A stretch of 14,132 bases of DNA from CAVVSQ01 sp963848825 (lineage in GTDB: Bacteria; Planctomycetota; Planctomycetia; Gemmatales; Gemmataceae): the NCBI GenBank assembly GCA_963848825.1, contig CAWKFA010000006.1, positions 1-14,132 of the forward strand, written 5' to 3'. The notes below the pieces were generated by a model. The model did no database searches. It was given only the letters and a program-made list of their open reading frames with translations, and had not been told where the DNA came from. Position 1 is the first letter of the stretch. Every line of letters begins with the position of its first letter. A program made the translations under genes and the position numbers. Shown here piece by piece: positions 7,800 through 14,132 of this stretch.

Positions 7800-9239
7800 A
7801 TGGCATGGTTTCGCGTGTGCTCCGAAGTCGTCAAAAACGCGCATCAAACTTTCGGTGGAAAGTCTCGGAGACCCACAAGCTCTGAGCACATTACTGAGCC
7901 TGAATTTGCTTCGCTCACTTGTCTCGCCGGTTAACCAGCTCGTGGCGGACGTAGTGCAAACCGTGGACACTATATTGCCCACGAAACCCGCCGTCGCGGC
8001 AAACCGCCGCTGCTCCTGTGCCGGTCGCTGCTACGCCGACGCCGTCCACTGTGCCTGTCAGCCCGGCCGCTAATAATGTAAGTCCGGTCACGGACGTGCT
8101 TCAAGTCGTATCTAACATCCTGCCGCTTGACTTGGTCGCTACTTCGCTGTCGCCACCCGTATCGAGCCCACCAAACACCGCACCCACTCCAGTTGACACG
8201 GCGACGCCGCCGCCTGCGGTAGCCGTGGAGATCCCCTACCCAAATCGAGATCATAACCCCGCCGGAGACGGCGCCGATCACGATGCCAGCGAGCAGCCAG
8301 AACAACTCTGAGCCTATGCCGACTGACACCGCTGGCGCGCACCCAGGACAACTCGGCGCCCATAGTAGTCGAGCAAGAAACGGCCACAACGCCAATATCG
8401 ACGAGGCCGCCGATGGACACGTCGACGCCACAGGCAAGTCCCTCTGTTCACGTTCAGCCTGGCATCACCGATTCGTCCCCGCCGAACAGTAACGGCACCG
8501 AGATCGCTGGTCCTGTGCCGGCCCAAAGCGGGAAAACGATGTCGCCCGCCTAAGCCGAAAACGGTTCCAGTGCCTCGCCCGGGGCAGGATTCAGTAACGG
8601 GCAGAATGGTGGTAGTTTCGGGCGGGCAGTCGATCGACGGGGGTATTTAATGCTCCGGAACCTGTCAATGTGTTCGGCGAGATTTTGAATAACAACATCC
8701 AAAACTTCGGCCAGAATGTTTCGTTACCATTGGGCGACATCGGCGATATGCGCGCGTTGAATACTCTTTTGGCAAACCGCCTGAATGAGCCTATCCGAGC
8801 CATCAGCGATACGGATGCGTCGTTCGTGCTTCCGGCCGGCGTTCCAGCGTTCACGCAACCGAACCGGCCGTTTTTGTTCGCTGGGCTCGCGGCGGCGAGT
8901 GCATCGGCACGCAGCGGAGCTTAAATAGCCCGCCGCCTGCACCCTCCCGGGCCGCGGTAAACCTTGGCGATTCGTTCCCCCAAGTAGCGGGCCTGGTATC
9001 TGAGGCCATGCCCTTCGACCCTGCCGAATTGAATGCGGGTTTGGCCCTCTTTCTCGAAAGCTTTGACTCTGGCGCAAAAGAGGAACTTACCACCCCGGCC
9101 GCCACCGGATGGACTCCGTGGCTGGTGGCAGCCGCGATGGCGCGGAGCCTTTGAATTGAGTCGACAACAACTAGCCCCGGCACAGGTTTTGCTGCCAGCA
9201 CTGGCCGGCGTCCGCGAGTCCCGGACGCGAATCCCGTAG
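7800..9239 (+). CDS. Low-complexity secreted/surface protein with LEPR-XLL-like N-terminus, multiply frameshifted
   Basis: The start ATG has a good GGAGG site. After MAWFRVCS a frame change near 7825 gives KTRIKLSVESLGDPQALSTL, which resembles the planctomycete N-terminal motif 'RLxxExLEpRxLLS' that marks large exported proteins. A long Pro/Thr/Ser/Ala-rich linker follows (PVAATPTPSTVPVSPAANN, TPVDTATPPPAVAVEIP, STRPPMDTSTPQASPSVHVQ). A more ordered part reads VNVFGEILNNNIQNFGQN, SLPLGDIGDMRALNTLLANR and FDPAELNAGLALFLESFDSG, then GWTPWLVAAAMA, a possible terminal hydrophobic helix, and FELSRQQLAPAQVLLPALAG. Frame changes fall near 8010, 8240, 8340, 8555, 8600, 8640, 8918 and 9145. The end is uncertain (9239, or 9250 in another frame). 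Function unknown; I recall the C-terminal part in other planctomycete hypothetical proteins. Confidence 0.55.
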
Positions 9240-9336
9240 ACGCGGAATGATAATGTCTGCCCCGTCCGAGGTCCAGACGCCTTGACTCAACTAGCTGCTC
9301 GCGATGTAGTAATAAAGCCCCGACGGGCATTTGCCC

Positions 9337-9907
9337 ATGAACAGCACTCCTTTGGATGCCCTGTTAACTAAATTATGCAGCGGCGACGATGCGGCCGCCT
9401 CGCAAGTCTTCAAGCAGTATGAGCCCTATCTCCGCAAAGTTGTTCGCCGTTTGCTGCCCGAGCGACTAGGTAGTAAATTGGATTCCGTCGATATCGTGCA
9501 ATCCGTCTGGACGGACGTCCTCCAAGGGTTCCGTGAAGCGGGCTACCGTTTCGCGAACGCCAATCAACTGGGCGTTTTTGGTCGCGTCGGCTCGAAACCG
9601 TTTCATCGACCGCTTTCGTCAGCAGGACAAGTCGGGAAGAGAGAGGAAAATGTCGGGCCGCTGGCTCTGGAGCAAGTCCCCGCTTCAATCCAACCTTCGC
9701 CCAACGCCGACATGAGAGCGGATGATCTTTGGCAGCAGATTTTGCCGCCTGTGTCCGCCGGAATATCGTCCTGTCTTGCTGCTTAAACATCAAGGCATGG
9801 CGATCGAAGACATCGCAAGACGAACCAATTTACATCCGGGAAGTCTAAGGCGGATCTTGCGTAACCTGGCTAGCCAGATTTCAGTCACAGGGCCGTCCAC
9901 CAAATAG
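9337..9907 (+). CDS. ECF-type RNA polymerase sigma factor (planctomycete type), frameshifted
   Basis: This directs RNA polymerase to a specific promoter set. Region 2 reads SQVFKQYEPYLRKVVRRLLP, ERLGSKLDSVDIVQSVWTDV and, after a change near 9570, FLVASARNRFIDRFRQQ. LDSVDIVQSVW is the planctomycete ECF form of the region 2.2 core-binding helix. Frame changes near 9630 and 9735 lead to region 4: CPPEYRPVLLLKHQGMAIED and IARRTNLHPGSLRRILRNLA, a helix-turn-helix for the -35 element. Composite length is about 190 aa, normal for the family. The ATG at 9337 is preferred over a TTG two codons upstream. The stop lies three bases before the kinase ATG, so the two are surely co-transcribed, and the kinase or its ligand probably controls this sigma factor (inference). 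Confidence 0.87.
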
Positions 9908-9910
9908 CTT

Positions 9911-12439
9911 ATGAGCTCTTCTTCAAAACGAGACGTTTCACCCATCAGCACGGTTATATGGCCGATGCGGGCCCGTCCCAAGCCCGAAAGTTCACTAATC
10001 GGTTCGCTGGCGGATGAAATGGAGGCGTGGAGCAAGGGCGACCGGATTAACACGGAAGAATTACTGGATCGCCATCCCGATCTTTCGGAAAACCCGAGGA
10101 AGCGCTGGAACTAATATACGAGGAAATATGTCTCCGCCTGCAGCGTGATCCAGCCGATACCTTTGCCGATTTGCCGGCACGTTTTCCCCAATGGCGTGAT
10201 CAACTCGACGTGATGCGCAAATGCCATCGCTTGCTCGAACCCATGGCGAACGCGCCGCGCTACCCTGTTGTTGGTGAAACGCTCGGCGATTTTGGTTGCT
10301 CAAGCGTCTGGGCGCGGCGCGCCGGCCACGTTTTCTTGGCCAGCCAGCCCAGCCTGGGCGATCGGCCGGTTGTCGTGAAGCTGACGACTTTTCACGGCCA
10401 GGAACATCTGACGCTGGCCCGTCTACAGCATACCAACATCGTGCCGCTTTACGCGGTGGTCGACGATCCGGTGCGAAGTTACGGATCCTCTGCATGCCGT
10501 ATTTTGGCGGCGTCACGCTGGATGTGTTGCTTGACAAGCTCGCGGATTCCCTCCCCGAGACCGCAATCTGCCCATGCATCGCCGACCTGCGTACGGCCAG
10601 CGCGTTTGCGACCGGACCGGCGATTAAGATTCTCGAACAATTGTCCTTCGAAAAAAGCATTTGCTGGATCTGCCTGAATCTCGCCGAAGCCCTGCACGAT
10701 GCTCACGAATGCGGCCTGGTTCATTTCGATTTAAAGCCATCCAACGTCCTGATTGCAGCCGATGGCCAGCCCATGCTTCTAGATTTTCACCTGGCGCGGC
10801 CACCTATAAGAACGCAGGGACCGCTGCCCGACCACCTGGGCGGTACGCCCGGATACATCCACCCGAACAGGAAAAGGCCCTGGCGGCTCTCGTCGCCGGG
10901 CCAAGATTGCAGTGCCGGTGGATCGCCGCGTCGATATTTATGCGTGGGTCCCTCCTCTATCAAACTTTTGGCGGCCGCCTACCGGCTCAATCCGGCGTCC
11001 CAACGCCATTGTGGAAGTGTAACCCGCGCATCAGCAAGGGCCTGTCGGCAATCGTCGAAAAATGTCTGGCGCCATCAGCCGCCGCGCCTATCAGGACGCC
11101 AGGCGGTGGCAACGATCTCCGCCGGCATCCACGATCAGCCGCTTGTGGGCGTCGGCAACCACGACTGGGCGGAGCCGGACTTAAATGGCGGCGACGCCGT
11201 CCCGCCGCCCTGCGCACGCTCATTCTTTTGACCGTCGTCCTCGGCATTTTGAGTCAATCGGCATGGGCGTGGTAGCCAACTGGCGGCACCTGGCGGCGGA
11301 CGCGGATATTCCTTGCTCGAGGCACGTAGGAACTGGAAGGACCGTCATCTTTTCGACGAGGCCCGCGCGAACCTGGACAAGGGACTGGACAATGCGCTTG
11401 CTGTCCCCTGGCCCTGGCAAAGGGACCTCGTAGACCGGCTCCGGAACGCGCAACCAGCTGGATGAGGCCCAGGCCGCTCCGCCGCGTTGAGTTACTGGTT
11501 GGGCTGCACGCGCTGGCCCTCCAGGTTCGTCCCTTGTTGGGGAGCGACCTGAACGCTGCTTCGCGGACCAATGCGAAGAGCCTTTCATCCTTGCACAGGC
11601 TGGCCGACACCTGCCGGGCGTTCTGGGACAAACGCCAGCTCATCTCCAAGTGGCTGGAATTCGGCCCGCACCGGAAGCAGCCAATGACTTGCTGGATGTG
11701 GCCCTCTTCGCGAATGAAGTCCAGATTCAACTGGCGCCGGGCAGGACAAAGGCGAGGCAGTTCAGAAGGGCTTGCTGGCTTGCAGGAAGCGGAAGATTTA
11801 TTTGGTCCCAATTAATCTTGCATCAGGAAAGCGACCGCTTGGCAGATTGTTAAAGCTTCCGGGGCTCCGGCAACTTCTCGACAACCCAAAACCGCCTCGG
11901 GAAACTTGCCCTGGGGCGGGCCTGTTCAAGCTAACGAACTTAGCCCGCTTATCAGCAATTGCAACAAGCGGTGGCCCTGCAGCCCCAGGGTTTTTGGCCT
12001 AATTTCTATGCCGGGCTCTGTGCCGATCGCCTTGGCGAGGAGGCTCAGGCCCTGGCGAACTTCAGTGTCTGTATCGGCGCCCAGGCGGGGCAAGCCGTGG
12101 CTTATTACAATCGTGCCCTCGTTTATGCCAGTCTTTCGCAACCTCGCCTGGCCCTGTTCGATTATGATCATGCCCTGCGGTTGGACCCCACGCTGGCGCC
12201 GGCGGCCCTGAACCGCGGCATGCTACATTTCCAGGCGGGCGAATTCACTGAGGTGCTTGACGATCTCCACTGGGCCCTCGCGCTGGTCCAGCCCGGCGAC
12301 CGTCCATTATGACCTGGCCATGGTGCAGGCCGCACGCCACGACGTGGCCGAGGCCCTGGCATCTCAGAAAAAGCAAGTTCCCGCCAATCCCAAGCATGTG
12401 CAGGCTCTTGCCCTCCAGCGTACGCTGCGGCAGCAGTAG
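9911..12439 (+). CDS. Serine/threonine protein kinase with transmembrane helix and C-terminal TPR repeats, multiply frameshifted
   Basis: This is a Hanks-type kinase of about 843 aa. The N-terminal helical region (LADEMEAWSKGDRINTEELL, LDRHPDL) is typical of planctomycete kinases. The kinase domain begins LLKRLG and GHVFLASQPSLGDRPVVVKL (beta-3 Lys), then QEHLTLARLQHTNIVPLYAV. The catalytic loop is LVHFDLKPSNVL (Asp, Lys and Asn kept; the usual HRD is HFD). The DFG position reads DFH (LLDFHLARPP), then GGTPGYIHP, VDRRVDIYA and KCLAPSA. A membrane helix follows (LRTLILLTVVLGILS, about 11210-11255). The sensor-like part contains EARRNWKDRHLFDEARANLD and RLADTCRAFWDKRQL. Three or more TPRs close the protein: WPNFYAGLCADRLGEEAQAL, AYYNRALVYASLSQPRLAL and LNRGMLHFQAGEFTEVLDDL. 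Frame changes lie near 10095, 10290-10315, 10480, 10865, 10910, 10945, 11080, 11110, 11255, 11310, 11455, 11650, 11815, 11950 and 12295. Confidence 0.87.
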
Positions 12440-12447
12440 TCGTCTCT

Positions 12448-13712
12448 TATTTGCCTTTGGCCTTGATGTCATAACACCAGAGAATGTCCTGATTGTCGAG
12501 GTACAAACGGCCAGCGGCGACCACCGGGTAGGTCCACGCCTTGATGCTGCCATTGGAGCGTGTCGCAGGTCGGGCGGGGTAAAATGACCAGACTCGTGAT
12601 AAGCTTCCGGCGTGGCGTCAATCAGGCTCACCGAGCCATTTTCCCCGTGCAGGTATAGCCGGCCATCCGCGTAACAAACCGCGCCCGCTCCGCCCATCGG
12701 TTGCTGCCATTTTTGTTTGCCCGTCGCGAACTCAACGCACATGAGCCCCGTATTGTTCGTTCCATAGAGGAAATGATTCAGGACGACGGCACCGCCGATG
12801 CTATTCGGCAGGTTTTTAAGGTTGTAATAAACCTCCTCCGCCACGACGCCGTTTTTGTCACTCTTCAATTTGACCAGGCCGCCGCCGCCCTTGCCACTGC
12901 TGGTGTAGATAAGTCCGCCCTCGCTCACGGGGGTGGGAATGTTGGCCGGGCTATTCTCGGCCGTTTCCCGTAGCGCACAGGAACTTGCCTGTTTTCGCTT
13001 CGACGCCCACGACACCGTTGGCCAGGAACTGCACATATTGGCGGATACCGGCGCTCTAGAGACGATGATAAGGGCATAGGCGGCTTTATCGCCGCCCGGC
13101 ACTGCCGACTTCGGAATCGACAGACCCTTTCTCTTGTCGAGGGCAACGAGGGTAGCGGTGCTCCCACCGGGGTACAGACCACCCTGTCCTCGTCAACCAG
13201 CGGCGACTCGGCAAACGCCCATAATCCGGGCTGGCCCTCGAAGTCTTTAGGTAGGCTTTTACGCCATACCTCCTGGCCATCCTAGCATTTCATGCAAACC
13301 AGGTCGCCATCGGACCCCAGGGCGAAGAGCAGTTCGCCGTCAACCGTCGGCGTGGAACGCGAGGACCGGGATATTGGGGGCCTTAATTGACACCCACCTT
13401 GCCAAGGCACGTGGCCCAAATAGGGTGACCATCCTTGCTGGAGCGTCCCTGTGCGAACTCGTCGTCCCCCTTGCTGCTAATCACATAAAGACGGTCCCCT
13501 TTGACGGCGGGCGTCGAATAGCCAGCGCCGATATCCTTGACTTGCCAAAGTAGTTTTGGCCCGGCACCTGGCCATTGCTGCAACAGCCCCGTTTCCTGAG
13601 AAATGCCGTTGCGCTCGGGCCCACGCCACTGCGGCCAATCGTCGAGCCCGGGCCAAAAAAGCACACCCGCATAAGAGCTGTCACAATGAGTGAAGGTAGT
13701 TTCGATTTTCAT
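12448..13712 (-). CDS. Secreted PQQ-like (outer membrane protein BamB-like) beta-propeller repeat protein, frameshifted
   Basis: This is an exported beta-propeller protein of about 420 aa. DDWPQWRGPERNGISQETGL is the near-universal N-terminus of planctomycete PQQ-like proteins. Blades follow as GYSTPAVKGDRLYVISSKGD, VDGELLFALGSDGDLVCMKC, DGQEVWRKSLPKDFEGQPGL, FAESPLVDEDRVVCTP, QYVQFLANGVVGVEAKTGKF and EEVYYNLKNLPNSIGGAVVL, then MCVEFATGKQKWQQPMGGAG and AVCYADGRLYLHGENGSVSL. After a last change near 12575 it ends with ...CYDIKAKGK and TAA. The start ATG (13710-13712) has GGAGG five bases upstream. Breaks lie near 13390, 13170, 13060, 12970 and 12575, with an in-frame TAG at 13282-13284. The N-terminal hydrophobic part (SSYAGVLFWPG) is short for a signal peptide, so another frame error may lie there. 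Binding of PQQ itself is unproven for this class. Confidence 0.85.
13282..13284 (-). other. In-frame TAG inside the beta-propeller gene
   Basis: On the minus strand the frame reads DGDLVCMKC, then TAG, then DGQEVWRKSLP, with blade-like protein on both sides in the same frame. This is therefore a substitution-type break and not an indel. With the TGA at 2308 it is the second such case in the window. Confidence 0.5.
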
Positions 13713-13777
13713 GCTGTCCTCCAGAAGAATCGTATTTCCAGTTTTCGGCGTACTATAACGTAGACGTCGCAGCCAAG

Positions 13778-13865
13778 AGCGTTCGTAAAAAAAGGGGTCA
13801 GACCCCCTAAAGCGCTGTAAACTCTGTTCGCTTCAAGGGGTCTGACCCCTTTTTTTACGAACGCT
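13778..13865. mobile_element. 88-bp element with perfect 29-bp inverted arms (REP/MITE-like)
   Basis: The arms 13778-13806 and 13837-13865 are exact reverse complements over 29 bases. Each starts (outer end) AGCGTTCGTAAAAAAA and holds the near-palindrome GGGGTCAGACCCC. Six of the next eight bases also pair, leaving a small central loop. From memory, A-tract plus GGGGTCAGACCCC repeats occur widely in bacteria near REP-associated tyrosine transposases, so a non-autonomous REP pair is the likely identity; no transposase is in the window. It sits between divergent genes, 65 bases from the beta-propeller start and 27 bases from the cyclase start. A transcribed copy would form a very stable hairpin ending in a T-run, so it could also work as a terminator in either direction. 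Confidence 0.85.
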
Positions 13866-13892
13866 GCCAGGACTTTCCTTCGAGATCATCCT

Positions 13893-14132
13893 ATGAAGAA
13901 CCCAGAACGTGAGCCGCTGGCCTCCCGCCTACGGGCCGCCAAGATGTACGACCTTGAACAGCCCCGTTTTTATGGCATGCCGATCTTTTCCTCGCACAAA
14001 CCGGGCTATTTTTACGCCTTGCACCGCCGGCACACGCGATACCTTCGAACCGGACGTTCATGGTCCGCGCACGGGAGCGTCCGGCGTCCTGACAATGATG
14101 GAACACAGCGGCACGCCACATCGACGCTCTCT
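13893..14132 (+). CDS. Cyclase-family protein (kynurenine formamidase-like), 5' part only, frameshifted
   Basis: This is a metal-dependent hydrolase of the cyclase / arylformamidase family (PF04199); the window ends inside it. It starts MKNPEREPLASRLRAAKMYD, then LEQPRFYGMPIFSSHKPGYF and YALHRRH. One extra base near 14030 shifts the frame, after which it reads RDTFEPDVHGPRTGASGVLT and MMEHSG; another extra base near 14111 then leads to THIDAL. HSGTHIDAL is the family's HxGTHxD motif, whose His and Asp bind the metal (zinc or manganese). The ATG at 13893 is the first in frame. There is no signal peptide, so the protein is probably cytoplasmic. The substrate cannot be told from this part. The promoter region contains the 88-bp inverted-repeat element. 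Confidence 0.78.
   Translation, partial: MKNPEREPLASRLRAAKMYDLEQPRFYGMPIFSSHKPGYFYALHRRHTRYLRTGRSWSAHGSVRRPDNDGTQRHATSTLS

Noticed and set aside
204..9239. Programmed ribosomal frameshifting as the cause of split frames
   Set aside because: The changes occur in both directions, in every gene, often several per gene, and without a consistent slippery heptamer. Programmed frameshifting does not behave this way.
12245..12447. Extension of a minus-strand frame past the beta-propeller into the kinase 3' end
   Set aside because: The true propeller frame stops at 12448 after CYDIKAKGK, a typical family ending. The longer frame only follows from a one-base break near 12575 and is antisense to the TPR region.

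Overview
The window looks like chromosomal DNA from a planctomycete (Planctomycetota, possibly Gemmatales- or Isosphaerales-like). This rests on gene families, not on any marker gene: two DUF1559 prepilin-like proteins, an ECF sigma factor with the region-2 motif LDSVDIVQSVW, a planctomycete-type kinase-TPR protein three bases behind it, a secreted PQQ-like beta-propeller protein, a cyclase-family protein, a bacillithiol-type glycosyltransferase, and a Pro/Thr-rich surface protein whose N-terminus resembles the planctomycete LEPR-XLL / 'LExLExR' region.

Nearly every gene is interrupted. The protein similarity runs on through each break by a change of frame of one base, and in two places through an in-frame stop. 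More than forty breaks fall in eleven genes of unrelated function while the protein sequence on both sides stays well preserved. That is what an uncorrected, indel-rich assembly looks like, more than gene decay, but the sequence alone cannot settle it. Coding features are therefore given as composite spans (first start to last stop), with the frame junctions listed.

Layout, left to right: 204-1638 (+) secreted carboxypeptidase-regulatory-like protein; 1718-2964 (+) UGT-type glycosyltransferase; 3029-3238 a cluster of seven small hairpins built from a repeated module; 3292-4255 (+) DUF1559 protein A; 4421-4902 (-) unknown protein; 5200-6223 (+) DUF1559 protein B; 6253-7410 (+) BshA-like glycosyltransferase; 7411-7799 no gene; 7800-9239 (+) low-complexity LEPR-XLL-like surface protein; 9337-9907 (+) ECF sigma factor; 9911-12439 (+) serine/threonine kinase with C-terminal TPRs; 12448-13712 (-) PQQ-like beta-propeller; 13778-13865 an 88-bp element with perfect 29-bp inverted arms; 13893 to the edge (+) cyclase-family protein.

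The clearest functional unit is the sigma factor-kinase pair, a likely signalling operon. DUF1559 A and B are tandem paralogues separated by an antisense gene. The best candidates for something undescribed are the hairpin cluster at 3029-3238, where two copies differ by a compensatory base-pair change, and the small unknown gene at 4421-4902. No RNA gene, CRISPR array, transposase or phage gene was seen.
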